Below, piece by piece: positions 50,210-58,619 of a stretch of 64,000 nucleotides of DNA (within the stretch, counting starts at the first letter, position 1; the number at the start of each line of letters is the position of its first letter). The notes under the pieces were generated by a model, which was not told where the DNA came from, did no database searches, and was given only the letters and a program-made list of their open reading frames with translations. A program made the position numbers and the translations under genes. Source of the DNA: Balneola sp. EhC07 (GTDB taxonomy: Bacteria; Bacteroidota; Rhodothermia; Balneolales; Balneolaceae); NCBI RefSeq assembly GCF_001650905.1, contig NZ_LXYG01000016.1:62001-126000 (forward strand). The letters are read 5' to 3'.

Positions 50210-50242
50210 CCCTTGGTCTTATCGAAGCATGAAGATCAAGGG
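50210..50242 (+). terminator. Hairpin after the LVIVD-repeat gene
   Basis: An 11-bp stem (CCCTTGGTCTT with AAGATCAAGGG, one G-T pair) and an 11-base loop, 37 bases past the stop. There is no T run directly after it, so the terminator call is tentative. Confidence 0.45.
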
Positions 50243-50350
50243 GGCATTTCTTTGAGTTAGGCGCTATTTTCCGTACCTTTTTTCCGTTTTTTACAGTAAG
50301 AGTACGTTCAAAATAAAACGAACTAATTATACTCCCACTTAAATATTTTT

Positions 50351-51577
50351 ATGGATTTATTTGACAAGCTAGAGGGCAGACCAAGTCCCTTAGGGCCATT
50401 TACATCAGAAGGCTACGGATATTATACTTTTCCAAAATTAGAAGGTCCTCTTGGACCGGAAATGCAATTCAACGGTAAGGACATGATCGTTTGGAGCATT
50501 AATGATTATCTGGGAGTAGGCAGTAATTCCGAAATAAAGAAAATTGATGCGGAAGCAACTGCTAAATATTCTTTGAGTTCACCAATGGGAGCCCGTTTGA
50601 TGACAGGGAACTCAACTCAACACGAATTGCTTGAACAAGAACTGGCAGAGTTTTCACATAAGCCTGCAGCTCAATTATTGAATTTCGGTTATCAGGGAAT
50701 CATGAGTGTAATTCATGCACTAACCGACCGTAATGATTTTTTGATCTACGATGAACTGAGTCATGCTTGTATTGTTGATGGAAAACAGCTATCGATGGCA
50801 GATAAGTCAGTTTTCAAACACAATGATATTGAGAGCTTCAAAAAGCAACTTTACAGAGCCGCTTCCAGAAAAAAGGACAATTCATCTATCCTTGTTGTGA
50901 CTGAAGGAGTTTTCGGGATGACCGGCGATCTTGGAATACTTAATGAGATCATTGAGTTAAAGAAGGAAGTCCCTTTCAGATTGTTGGTTGATGATGCGCA
51001 TGGTTTTGGAACTCTCGGAGCTGATGGTTCAGGAACCGGGACACAATTAGGTTGCCAGGATGGAATTGATATTTACTTCGGAACATTTGCAAAAGCTGTT
51101 GCACTAATTGGGGCTTTTGTTTCTTCAGAGCCTCGTGTAATTGAGTTTTTGAAGGCAAATGTAAGAAGTCAGGTGTTTGCTAAGTCACTTCCAATGCCTA
51201 TAGTTGTAACTGCCAGAGAGCGTTTAAAAATGATCCAAAAAAACCCTCAGTGGAGAGAAAAACTTTGGGAAAACACGATCAAATTGAGAGAAGGGCTTCA
51301 AAAGATCGGCTATACTGTATTGCCTTCAGAAAGCCCTGTAACGCCGGTACTAACGCAAGGTAGTACTGATCTTTGCCAAGATATTATGCGCAAGCTAAGA
51401 GAAGAGCATGGAGTGTTTGTAAGCGGAGTTGCTTATCCTGTTGTGCCAAGAGGAACCGTATTAATTCGTCTGATTCCTACTGCAGCCCACAATGATAAGC
51501 ATATAGAAAAAACATTAGAGGCTTTTGACTCTATCAAAGACTTCGTTTTTGCAGCCGCCGCAGAAATTGCCAGTTAA
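50351..51577 (+). CDS. Alpha-oxoamine synthase (serine palmitoyltransferase-like)
   Basis: A 408-residue fold-type I PLP enzyme that condenses an amino acid with an acyl-CoA. The PLP Lys is in GTFAKAVALIGAFV (near 245), the PLP-stacking His in DELSHACIVDG, and RLLVDDAHGFGTLGADGSGTG is the cofactor loop. The stretch ALTDRNDFLIYDELSHACIVDGKQL is close to Bacteroides sphingolipid-forming SPT. In this phylum such enzymes make sphingolipids (serine) or sulfonolipids (cysteate); 2-amino-3-oxobutyrate ligase is a less likely alternative. No other sphingolipid gene is adjacent. It ends before a very strong terminator. Confidence 0.85.
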   Translation: MDLFDKLEGRPSPLGPFTSEGYGYYTFPKLEGPLGPEMQFNGKDMIVWSINDYLGVGSNSEIKKIDAEATAKYSLSSPMGARLMTGNSTQHELLEQELAEFSHKPAAQLLNFGYQGIMSVIHALTDRNDFLIYDELSHACIVDGKQLSMADKSVFKHNDIESFKKQLYRAASRKKDNSSILVVTEGVFGMTGDLGILNEIIELKKEVPFRLLVDDAHGFGTLGADGSGTGTQLGCQDGIDIYFGTFAKAVALIGAFVSSEPRVIEFLKANVRSQVFAKSLPMPIVVTARERLKMIQKNPQWREKLWENTIKLREGLQKIGYTVLPSESPVTPVLTQGSTDLCQDIMRKLREEHGVFVSGVAYPVVPRGTVLIRLIPTAAHNDKHIEKTLEAFDSIKDFVFAAAAEIAS

Positions 51578-51626
51578 ATTTAAAACGGGCCTCATCAGCT
51601 ATGAGGTTCATTTTATTTATTCATTT

Positions 51627-51658
51627 CCGAATTCTTAACTGTAAAGAATTCGGTTTTT
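51627..51658 (+). terminator. Strong Rho-independent terminator
   Basis: A perfect 10-bp stem CCGAATTCTT/AAGAATTCGG with a seven-base loop, followed directly by TTTTT. It lies 50 bases after the alpha-oxoamine synthase stop. A shorter hairpin (CCTCAT/ATGAGG, 51590-51606) precedes it. Confidence 0.85.
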
Positions 51659-51696
51659 GAATTATCTTTAAGTTTTATTGACTAAAAATTATTCTA

Positions 51697-52104
51697 GTGT
51701 TACAACGTCCACAAACAATCTTTCTAGTTCTATCAGCCTTATCAAGCCTTGCGGTTTACTTTACGCCGGTATATGACAAAGCAATGCAAGATCCTCAGCT
51801 CTGGATCGGCTATGGATTAGCTACCGGGCTTGTTATTGCTATTATTCTCTCCATTTTTTCCATTTTTAAATATTCTGATCGTAAAATTCAGATCAAATGG
51901 ACTAAAGTGGCAATGCTGTTCCAACTTGCAGGAATTGGTTTCGCAGTTGGAATCTTATTTTCTCTGGGAGGAATTGGTACGTATTTATGGGACGAAGCTC
52001 TGGGTTCAGGCCTGGCTATGCTTGGGCTGTGTTTTCAAGGGCTGGCGATTCGTTTCATTAAAAAAGATCTTGAATTAGTTCGTTCAATCGACCGCATAAG
52101 ATGA
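51697..52104 (+). CDS. DUF4293 membrane protein
   Basis: A 135-residue protein with four membrane segments, starting at GTG 51697 with the family opening LQRPQTIFLVLSALSSLAVYF. DUF4293 is confined to Bacteroidota-type bacteria and has no known function; the final segment and the basic tail (RFIKKDLELVRSIDRIR) match. Its stop overlaps the start of the EamA transporter gene by four bases (ATGA), so they are translated together. Confidence 0.88.
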   Translation: MLQRPQTIFLVLSALSSLAVYFTPVYDKAMQDPQLWIGYGLATGLVIAIILSIFSIFKYSDRKIQIKWTKVAMLFQLAGIGFAVGILFSLGGIGTYLWDEALGSGLAMLGLCFQGLAIRFIKKDLELVRSIDRIR

Positions 52105-53018
52105 CCTCAGTAAGTTCAGAAGAGACTTATTCTCCCCTTAAAGTTTATGGGGCACTCTTCATCGGTTTAGCGGCATTTAGTTTAGCCCCGATCTTAGTGC
52201 GATTTGCAGCAAACTATTCAGGAGTATTGCTGGCTACGATCAGAACGATTTTAGCAGTATTAATACTAGCTCCTATCTACATATCGTACAAACTTAAAAA
52301 AGAAGTCAGGCCTGTTGAATCACGCAAAGAACATGTTTTAGTTGCCGTTGCAGGTTTAGCGTTAGGTTTGCATTTCATTGCATGGATCAATTCCATTTAT
52401 TACACATCAGTTTCGTCAGCTTCTGTTTTAGTTTGTATTCACCCAATTATTCTGATAATTGCCGAGCGCACCTTAATGAAAACCTCATTTCGACCAATAG
52501 TTTGGACGGGTGTTATCATATCTTTTATAGGAACTCTGTTGCTTGGTTATTTTGATCTGGATGCTTCAAACACATTTCCGCAAGCCGGTTTAGGGAATAC
52601 GTTAGCAGTTACAGCTGCTGCGATATTTGCATTATACTTTTTGATAGGAAGAAAGATTAGGCAGAAAAGAACCTGGATAGGTTATGTATTTCCTGTTTAC
52701 GCTTACGCGGCAATTACATGCACATTTTTTTTGCTAGTAACTGAAGGAATGCCATCGCAAATTGATGGTCGGTTATTTTTGATCGGGCTTGCATTAGCAG
52801 TTGGTCCTCAGATATTTGGCCACGGATCGTTGAATTATGCAGTTAAATATGTTTCAGCTACATTATTATCTACATTGATACTTGCAGAGCCCATCTTAGC
52901 CTCAATTATAGCCTACTTTTTATTTCAGGAACTTCCATTGCCACTTTCGATTTTAGCAATGACGATCATTTTGGTAGGAATAGGTCTTACCTGGAAAAGA
53001 AGAAGCAAAGCTGCTTAA
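52101..53018 (+). CDS. DMT-family (EamA) transporter
   Basis: A 305-residue inner-membrane permease made of two EamA repeats of five segments each. Repeat 1 begins LFIGLAAFSLAPILVRFAANYSGVLLATIRTILAVLILAP, and repeat 2 ends LSTLILAEPILASIIAYFLFQELPLPLSILAMTIILVGIGLTWKRR. These are metabolite exporters of varied substrate; the substrate is not predictable. Coupled to DUF4293. It ends at a shared bidirectional terminator facing the CheY-like gene. Confidence 0.93.
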   Translation: MTSVSSEETYSPLKVYGALFIGLAAFSLAPILVRFAANYSGVLLATIRTILAVLILAPIYISYKLKKEVRPVESRKEHVLVAVAGLALGLHFIAWINSIYYTSVSSASVLVCIHPIILIIAERTLMKTSFRPIVWTGVIISFIGTLLLGYFDLDASNTFPQAGLGNTLAVTAAAIFALYFLIGRKIRQKRTWIGYVFPVYAYAAITCTFFLLVTEGMPSQIDGRLFLIGLALAVGPQIFGHGSLNYAVKYVSATLLSTLILAEPILASIIAYFLFQELPLPLSILAMTIILVGIGLTWKRRSKAA

Positions 53019-53043
53019 GAACTAACAGGCTTCGGTTAGTTTT
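53019..53043. terminator. Bidirectional terminator between convergent genes
   Basis: A stem AACTAAC/GTTAGTT (53020-53041) with an eight-base loop lies exactly between the EamA stop codon (53016-53018) and the CheY-like stop codon (53036-53038), with weak A/T flanks on both sides. Confidence 0.55.
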
Positions 53044-53398
53044 CGAAAAGACGCAGAGTTTGTTTTAGTTCATCAACTCTAACCGGTTTAGGTAAAGGGT
53101 GAACGTTTTTCAGGTTAGAAGCCATTTTAAGATGTTCATATGTGGTGTCTCCTGACAATATCAGAAAGGGCGTTTCATTATTTTCTTTACGGAGTGCTTC
53201 TACTACATCTAATCCTTTCATTGTTCCCAGCAGGTTCTGGTCACTTACTACAAAATCAGGTTCTAAAGCTTTTATTTTTTCTAAACCATCTTCTCCTGTT
53301 ACAGAAGTTTCGATAACATCGTAACCGAGTGTTTGTAACATTTTTTTCTGGACTATCGTGAGCAAATGGTCGTCTTCTAAAAGAATTACTTTTTTCAT
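53036..53398 (-). CDS. Single-domain response regulator (CheY-like)
   Basis: A 120-residue receiver domain and nothing else. The acidic pair is in LLEDDHLL, the phospho-Asp in DFVVSDQNLLG (near 54), Thr/Ser in FLILSGDTTY and Lys in LPKPVRVDEL. It would carry a phosphoryl signal to another protein or serve as a phosphate sink; the partner kinase is not adjacent. The Asp-Gln (DQN) after the phospho-site is the form seen in many stand-alone receivers. It is convergent with the transporter gene. Confidence 0.9.
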   Translation of the reverse strand: MKKVILLEDDHLLTIVQKKMLQTLGYDVIETSVTGEDGLEKIKALEPDFVVSDQNLLGTMKGLDVVEALRKENNETPFLILSGDTTYEHLKMASNLKNVHPLPKPVRVDELKQTLRLFEN

Positions 53399-53545
53399 GG
53401 GAAAGCTTGTTTTAATATCCTGTGCCTTTGAAACCTAATGTATTATCGGAAAAGATTAAGAAATCTTAACGTAAATAGTAAGTTTTTTTCTTCTGCTTTA
53501 TAAATATGAGTTTTTCCGTTGCTTAGATGGGAACGTATTTATTTC

Positions 53546-54334
53546 TTATTTGAAATAGGCTTCTGCAATTGAAACAAACTGCTTGGGCTTATCAAGAAAA
53601 GCATAATGACCGGCATCTTCTATAACCACCAGAGCTGAATTTTTAATTCCTTGTTCAATTCTTTCACCCTGATAAATAGGAGTTGCTTCATCATTCCGGC
53701 CCCAAAGCAAAAGTATGTCATGTGGAATAAGAGGTAAGCATTTTTCCAGATATTCAGTAACCGATTTTACAAAGGTTTCCCTCATCACTCCGGAAAGTTG
53801 ATTGTATTCACCAGAGCCAAGGCTTTTCCATAAGGAAGTTTGCCGGAGCTTTACAAGAGCGGGTTCTCGGTAAGATTTCGGAAGAATGCTGAACGGGAGT
53901 TTTAATAATTTGGCGAGATACTTCCTGAAATAAAACTTTAGCGAACGTTTGGGCTTCATGCCGGCTCCACCGGTAATCAGAACTTTTTGGATACGCTCGC
54001 GACCAAATTTTCTAGAACAAAGCTTTAAAGTAATTCTTCCACCAAATGAATGTACAAGCAGATCAACAGGCTCTTCAAATTTGTTGCTAATGAACGATTC
54101 AACAGCATCGGCATAATCATCAATACTCCATGAAGTATTTGGTTCAGGTGAGTCCCCGAATCCCGGAAGGTCTAAAACATAGGAAGTTCTGATATGCGCT
54201 AAAGATCTTGCAAGAGGCATCATCACGCGTCGGCTACTCCCCCAGCCATGTAACACTACAAGAGGTTTTCCTTTGCCAATCACTTCATAACTGATAGGCA
54301 GGTCTTTATAAATATATGTTTCCGCATTTGCCAT
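53546..54334 (-). CDS. Alpha/beta hydrolase
   Basis: A hydrolase of about 262 residues. The triad is visible: nucleophile in LLVHSFGGRITLKL, Asp in LLWGRNDEATPIYQGERIE and His in EDAGHYAFLDKP. The oxyanion loop is VVLHGWGSSRRVMMP. I favour the ATG at 54334 (ANAETYIYKDLPISYEVIGKG); an in-frame ATG at 54355 adds seven poorly folding residues. No signal peptide. Family includes esterases and C-C hydrolases such as MenH, but the substrate is unknown. It is divergent from the ComEA-like gene with about 96 bases between. Confidence 0.9.
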   Translation of the reverse strand: MANAETYIYKDLPISYEVIGKGKPLVVLHGWGSSRRVMMPLARSLAHIRTSYVLDLPGFGDSPEPNTSWSIDDYADAVESFISNKFEEPVDLLVHSFGGRITLKLCSRKFGRERIQKVLITGGAGMKPKRSLKFYFRKYLAKLLKLPFSILPKSYREPALVKLRQTSLWKSLGSGEYNQLSGVMRETFVKSVTEYLEKCLPLIPHDILLLWGRNDEATPIYQGERIEQGIKNSALVVIEDAGHYAFLDKPKQFVSIAEAYFK

Positions 54335-54430
54335 ACTAGGAGGTAAACATCTCACTTAACAGGATCGAATACAAGTTGACTTGCTGATAATTTGTTCCCT
54401 TATTTACTTCAGATTATAGTAACTATAACT

Positions 54431-54898
54431 ATGAAAAAATTTAAAAGAGATATCTTTTTTTGGATCGAGAGACTCCAGATCACTCGTAAAGAACGAATTG
54501 TAATATCATGTCTAATGGTTTTGGTGATTATGATGTTTACGATTTCGGGTTTAATGACAAAAAAATATAACTCAAGTTCAGAAAATTACGCAGCTATCTT
54601 GAAAGAATTTGAAGAAAAGTCAGCCGCTATTGAGGAGAGAAAAAAATTGGCTGTCAATGATTCTGTAATTGAAAATGAAGAAAAGGGAACAAATACTGTT
54701 ACTTTAAAGATCAATATAAACACCGCTGATATTACTGAACTTCAAAAGCTGAAAGGAATAGGCTCAACTTATGCACAACGAATTGTTGATTACCGTCAAG
54801 AAAACGGCGAATTTAAAAGCATCGAAGAGCTCTTAAATATTAAAGGGATTGGAGAGAAACGTTTAGAAGACATCAAAACGTTTATAACACTAAAGTGA
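54431..54898 (+). CDS. ComEA-like membrane-anchored helix-hairpin-helix protein
   Basis: A 155-residue protein. The ATG at 54431 gives a basic cytosolic start (KKFKRDIFFWIERLQITRKERIV) and one membrane segment (ISCLMVLVIMMFTISGLM); a TTG 39 bases earlier is not needed. After a coiled linker come two HhH motifs, INTADITELQKLKGIGSTYAQRIVDYRQENGEFKSIEELLNIKGIGEKRLEDI, typical of ComEA, the DNA receptor for natural transformation. Other HhH proteins of this size also exist. It is followed by porX by 15 bases, so it may be read with it. Confidence 0.87.
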   Translation: MKKFKRDIFFWIERLQITRKERIVISCLMVLVIMMFTISGLMTKKYNSSSENYAAILKEFEEKSAAIEERKKLAVNDSVIENEEKGTNTVTLKININTADITELQKLKGIGSTYAQRIVDYRQENGEFKSIEELLNIKGIGEKRLEDIKTFITLK

Positions 54899-54913
54899 AT
54901 TATTAAGGAATGT

Positions 54914-56455
54914 ATGCCGGATATTTTATGGGTAGATGACCAGATCGATCAACTTCGTTCACACATTATTTTTCTAGAGAAAAAAGGGTTTAATATCGAA
55001 CCTGTTACAAACGGTGAAGATGCGATTGCAATGATAAAAGAGCAGATATTTGATATAGTATTTCTTGATGAGCAAATGCCCGGAATGGACGGTATAGAGA
55101 CGCTCGAGCAGTTAAAGAACATAAACCCTCAGCTTCCGGTTGTTATGATCACAAAAAGTGAAGAAGAGTCTATAATGGAAGATGCTATTGGAGGTAAGAT
55201 CTCTGATTACCTTATTAAACCGGTAAACCCAAATCAGATTCTTCTTACAACAAAAAGAATTTTAGAACGATCAAGATTGCAAAATGAAAAATCTGCTCAA
55301 ACTTACCTGAAACAGTTTGGGGAGATCTCTTCAAGAATTCATCCTAATACAGGATGGCAGGAATGGATAGAGATTTTTAAAGAGCTCTCAAAATGGAAAA
55401 TAGATCTTGAAACCGGGGACGAAAACTTAGTTCATGTTTTGGAAGACCAAATTCAGGAAGCGAATAAGGAATTCGGAAAATTTATCGAAAATGAATACCA
55501 GTCATGGCTGACATCAAAAGACGGTTCTCCTGTATTGTCTCCTTCAATTATTGAAAAATATGTGCAGCCCCATCTTGAGAAGGGAGAAAAAACAATGTTC
55601 TTTATCATTGATTGTATGAGATATGATCAGTGGTTGACTTTTGAAGCCGTACTTTCAAAGTATTATAATATCGAAACGGATTTTTATTATTCGATCCTGC
55701 CTACAGCAACCCCATATTCAAGAAACGCAATTTTTGCAGGTTTATACCCTTCAGATATAGAACGGTTGTACCCGGAATTATGGCAACAAGGACAGGATGA
55801 GACGTCATTGAATCGCCATGAAGAAGAATTACTTAAACGACAATTAGATCGCTTGGGTATTGACTTAAAATTCAAATATGAAAAAGTTTTAAATGCAGAG
55901 GAGGGGAAGCGAATTGCGGATAAAATGCAGAATTATAAGCAGTCAAAATTTGCAGCGTTTGTCTATAATTTTGTTGACACCCTTGTTCATTCTCGATCAG
56001 ATTCTGACGTGATCAAAGAATTAGCACCTGATGAAGCAGCTTTTCGATCTATTACAGAAGCTTGGTTTCTTCATTCAAATTTATTACAAATGTTTAAAAC
56101 ACTGTCAGAAGAAGATGTTACCGTGGTTATTACAACAGATCATGGTTCAGTGCGCGCTTTACGGGACACAAAAGTGTATGGAGACAGGGATACTGCAAAG
56201 AACCTGAGATATAAATATGGAAGAAACCTGAAAGCGGATGAGAGAAATGCGGTTTTCTTTATGGAAAACCCTCTGGATTATAAACTACCTGAGGTAACAG
56301 GAGTTAATAATTACATCATTGCTAAAGAAGATTACTTTTTTGTGTATCCAACAAATTACAATAAATATCAGAACCGTTATAAGGATACTTTTCAACATGG
56401 TGGCGCCTCAATGGAGGAAATGATCTTGCCGGTTGCAACGATGAAGCCAAAGTAG
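54914..56455 (+). CDS. porX: PorX-type response regulator with PglZ/alkaline-phosphatase-like domain
   Basis: A 513-residue protein: receiver domain (1-125) with Asp8-Asp9, phospho-Asp52 in [13 protein letters not shown] and Lys102 in LIKPVNP. A helical linker follows, and then a PglZ domain with [44 protein letters not shown] and [16 protein letters not shown] carrying the metal residues. In Porphyromonas and relatives PorX regulates the type IX secretion system, with a phosphodiesterase activity on oligonucleotides. Finding it fully conserved indicates a T9SS in this organism. The kinase PorY is not here. tsaE follows after a single base. Confidence 0.95.
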   Translation: MPDILWVDDQIDQLRSHIIFLEKKGFNIEPVTNGEDAIAMIKEQIFDIVFLDEQMPGMDGIETLEQLKNINPQLPVVMITKSEEESIMEDAIGGKISDYLIKPVNPNQILLTTKRILERSRLQNEKSAQTYLKQFGEISSRIHPNTGWQEWIEIFKELSKWKIDLETGDENLVHVLEDQIQEANKEFGKFIENEYQSWLTSKDGSPVLSPSIIEKYVQPHLEKGEKTMFFIIDCMRYDQWLTFEAVLSKYYNIETDFYYSILPTATPYSRNAIFAGLYPSDIERLYPELWQQGQDETSLNRHEEELLKRQLDRLGIDLKFKYEKVLNAEEGKRIADKMQNYKQSKFAAFVYNFVDTLVHSRSDSDVIKELAPDEAAFRSITEAWFLHSNLLQMFKTLSEEDVTVVITTDHGSVRALRDTKVYGDRDTAKNLRYKYGRNLKADERNAVFFMENPLDYKLPEVTGVNNYIIAKEDYFFVYPTNYNKYQNRYKDTFQHGGASMEEMILPVATMKPK

Positions 56456-56456
56456 A

Positions 56457-56876
56457 ATGAAATTCAAAAGTAGTTCGGTAAAAGAGACCATCGAATTTGG
56501 AAGAAAGTTCGCAGAAGAACTGAAAGCCGGAGATGTTGTATGTCTGGAGGGTGATCTGGGAGCAGGAAAAACACATTTTGTAAAAGGTATTGCATCCGGA
56601 TTAGGAATAGATCAGGAAAAAGTAAACTCACCAACATTTACTCTTATAAATGAATACTTTGGAGAAATACCCATCTTTCATTTTGATTGCTATCGTCTCA
56701 AAACAATTCAGGAAGCTTTAGAAATTGGCATCGAGGAATATTTATACGGGGAAGGCGTTTCCGTTATCGAGTGGCCTTCAAAGATAAAAGAATTAATTCC
56801 TGAATACGCTATTCAAATAGAGATAAAACATGAAGGAACCTCAGAAAGAAGCATTTTAATTTCAGATCGTAGCTAA
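56457..56876 (+). CDS. tsaE: tRNA threonylcarbamoyladenosine biosynthesis ATPase TsaE
   Basis: A 139-residue P-loop ATPase (GDLGAGKTHFVKGIA, about 37-51) essential for forming t6A in ANN-decoding tRNAs with TsaB, TsaC and TsaD. NSPTFTLINEYFG and HFDCYRL are the family blocks and VIEWPSKIKELIP closes the nucleotide site. It starts one base after the porX stop, an arrangement repeated across Bacteroidota, and its end is 18 bases before the next gene. Confidence 0.97.
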   Translation: MKFKSSSVKETIEFGRKFAEELKAGDVVCLEGDLGAGKTHFVKGIASGLGIDQEKVNSPTFTLINEYFGEIPIFHFDCYRLKTIQEALEIGIEEYLYGEGVSVIEWPSKIKELIPEYAIQIEIKHEGTSERSILISDRS

Positions 56877-56894
56877 AGTGCCGTAAATTTAATT

Positions 56895-57182
56895 ATGTCA
56901 TCTACTAAAAAGCGAAGGCTTTCATATCGTTTAGATTTATTGCCGGTGATACTTCCCTATCACTTACGGGCAAAGAACGACCTGAAGAAAGGTGATCTTG
57001 TATATTACGGACCAAGCCCCGAATACTATGGAATCGGTGAAGTTGTTCAGCTCGAAGAAAAAGTGTGTGTAGTAGATTTTCGAGGAACCGGACTAATGGG
57101 GATTCATAAAGATGAACTTCGATCCAGCTACCTTATCCCGATTCATAAACTCAATCTCTCCAGAGTTTTAAAAGGCCAATAA
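56895..57182 (+). CDS. Small protein of unknown function
   Basis: A 95-residue, basic, beta-rich protein (RRLSYRLDLLPVILPYHLRAKNDLKKGDLVYYGPSPEYYGIGEVVQLEEKVCVVDFRGTGLMGIHKDELRSSYLIPIH). The GDLVYY...GIGEVV...VDF pattern suggests a single SH3- or KOW-like barrel, but I cannot name a family. Its stop touches the start of pnuC with no gap, and it follows tsaE by 18 bases, so porX, tsaE, this gene and pnuC are probably one transcript. Possibly nucleic-acid or ribosome associated; that is inference. Confidence 0.8.
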   Translation: MSSTKKRRLSYRLDLLPVILPYHLRAKNDLKKGDLVYYGPSPEYYGIGEVVQLEEKVCVVDFRGTGLMGIHKDELRSSYLIPIHKLNLSRVLKGQ

Positions 57183-57800
57183 ATGCAACCAATTATAGAT
57201 GGGATAGTTAATGGGATATATCAAACTTCCGGTTTAGAGTGGGTTGCGGTAATTTGTGGAGTAGCCAGTGTAATTTATTCCATGAGAGAAAATATACTGG
57301 TCTACCCTACCGGAATTATCAGCGTTCTTATCTATGTGTATCTGGCATTTGAATACAAGTTATACGCCGATATGGGAGTTAATGGATATTACTTCGTTAT
57401 GAGTGTGTATGGCTGGTACTACTGGACAAATACCGATGGTAACAAAGATCAGGTTCCTGTAACCATCAATTCCTTAAGAGAGAACTTTTATTCAGTGGGA
57501 ATTCTGGGAGGAAGTTTTGGGATATTGGTTTTTGTACTTATCAACTTTACCGATAGTGATGTTCCTTTTTGGGACGCAACCACTACTGCATTTGCTATAC
57601 TTGGGATGTGGTTAATGGCACGTAAGAAACTTGAAAACTGGATAGCCTGGATCATTACAGACCTGATCTCAATACCGCTATACTTTCATAAAGGATTGGT
57701 ATTAACGAGTTTCCAATTCCTGATATTCACTGTTTTGGCAACAATGGGCTACTTTGCGTGGAAGAAGTCATTGGAAGAAAATCGTTTTAAATCTGTGTAA
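57183..57800 (+). CDS. pnuC: Nicotinamide riboside transporter PnuC
   Basis: A 205-residue membrane protein with seven to eight segments and the PnuC blocks: ICGVASVIYSMRENILVYPTGIISVLIYVYLAF, MGVNGYYFVMSVYGWYYW and ENWIAWIITDLISIPLYFHKGLVLTSFQFLIF with the conserved Trp/Asn residues of the substrate pore. It facilitates uptake of the NAD precursor nicotinamide riboside. No NadR-like kinase lies next to it. It ends before a strong terminator. Confidence 0.93.
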   Translation: MQPIIDGIVNGIYQTSGLEWVAVICGVASVIYSMRENILVYPTGIISVLIYVYLAFEYKLYADMGVNGYYFVMSVYGWYYWTNTDGNKDQVPVTINSLRENFYSVGILGGSFGILVFVLINFTDSDVPFWDATTTAFAILGMWLMARKKLENWIAWIITDLISIPLYFHKGLVLTSFQFLIFTVLATMGYFAWKKSLEENRFKSV

Positions 57801-57810
57801 ATAATAAAAA

Positions 57811-57834
57811 AAGGGAAGCCGTCTGACTTCCCTT
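57811..57834. terminator. Bidirectional terminator
   Basis: An 8-bp stem AAGGGAAG/CTTCCCTT with an eight-base loop between the converging pnuC and coiled-coil genes. The T tract is strong on the minus strand (TTTTTTTATTAT) and weak on the plus strand. Confidence 0.8.
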
Positions 57835-57874
57835 CTTAGAATCTGTGCTGATCACAGTTATAAAAATCTATTGC

Positions 57875-58609
57875 TTAAATAGAAAGCTGCTCTTTTGCTT
57901 TATCAAAGAATGATTGATCAACGACTATACGGCCGCTGTTCTCATCAATAATTACTTTATTCATTCTGCGAACTTCTACCTGAGTTTGTGGAGGAAGAGC
58001 CATGCCGAATGCGGCGCCTCTGTCCATAGCTACAACAGCGATACCATTGTTAAGACCATTTCTCAATCGGTTGTAGTTACGCAGGTAGCGCGCGTCTACT
58101 TCTTTTTCTACTTTCTTTCTTTCCTTAAGAAGTTGAGCTTCTTCGTCTTCAGTAGATTTAGTAACAGACTCAAGACTGCTGCTCTTTTCTTCGAGTTCAG
58201 CTTTTGCAGCGTCAAGTTCAGCTTTAGCCTCTTCGATTTCAGGACCTATCGCTTCTTGTCTTTTGTCGATTTCCTCAATACGAGAAGTAGCATTTTCTAC
58301 TACCTGCTTCTGAGCTTCAATTTCTTTTGTTAAAGCGTCATACTCTCTATTGTTACGAACAGCAAGCTGCTGATCTTCGTATTTTTTTGTTTTCTCCTCA
58401 GAGCTTGCTAATTCAAGCTTAAGGTTATCATATTCTACAATAAGATCTTTCTCTTCTTGCTCAAGTTTTGACAGACGAGCCTCTTTACGGGCAATATCTG
58501 TTTCAATATCAAGAATCTCTTCAGGAAGATCGCCTCTCAACTGTTTAAGCTCATCGATGCGGCTATCTATATATTGTAAATTTGCTAGTTGTTGAAGTGC
58601 TTCTTTCAT
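57875..58609 (-). CDS. CT398/DUF164-type coiled-coil protein with degenerate zinc ribbon
   Basis: A protein of about 244 residues. I use ATG 58609 (KEALQQLANLQYIDSRIDEL), the usual family start; an ATG at 58660 would overlap the Nif3 gene. Residues 1-175 are a long antiparallel coiled coil rich in Glu/Lys/Ala. The family's C-terminal zinc ribbon normally has two CxxC pairs (CGGC...LPPQ...CENCGRIL). Here the same positions read GAAFGMALPPQTQ and DENSGRIVVD, so all four cysteines are gone while the fold's other residues remain. It starts 10 bases after the Nif3 stop and probably works with that protein. Confidence 0.85.
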   Translation of the reverse strand: MKEALQQLANLQYIDSRIDELKQLRGDLPEEILDIETDIARKEARLSKLEQEEKDLIVEYDNLKLELASSEEKTKKYEDQQLAVRNNREYDALTKEIEAQKQVVENATSRIEEIDKRQEAIGPEIEEAKAELDAAKAELEEKSSSLESVTKSTEDEEAQLLKERKKVEKEVDARYLRNYNRLRNGLNNGIAVVAMDRGAAFGMALPPQTQVEVRRMNKVIIDENSGRIVVDQSFFDKAKEQLSI

Positions 58610-58619
58610 GGATTGCTTT

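Noticed and set aside
54914-56455. Reading the PglZ domain as part of a BREX or Pgl phage-defence system
   Set aside because: The N-terminal receiver, the tsaE neighbour and the lack of BrxL, BrxC or methylase genes identify PorX.
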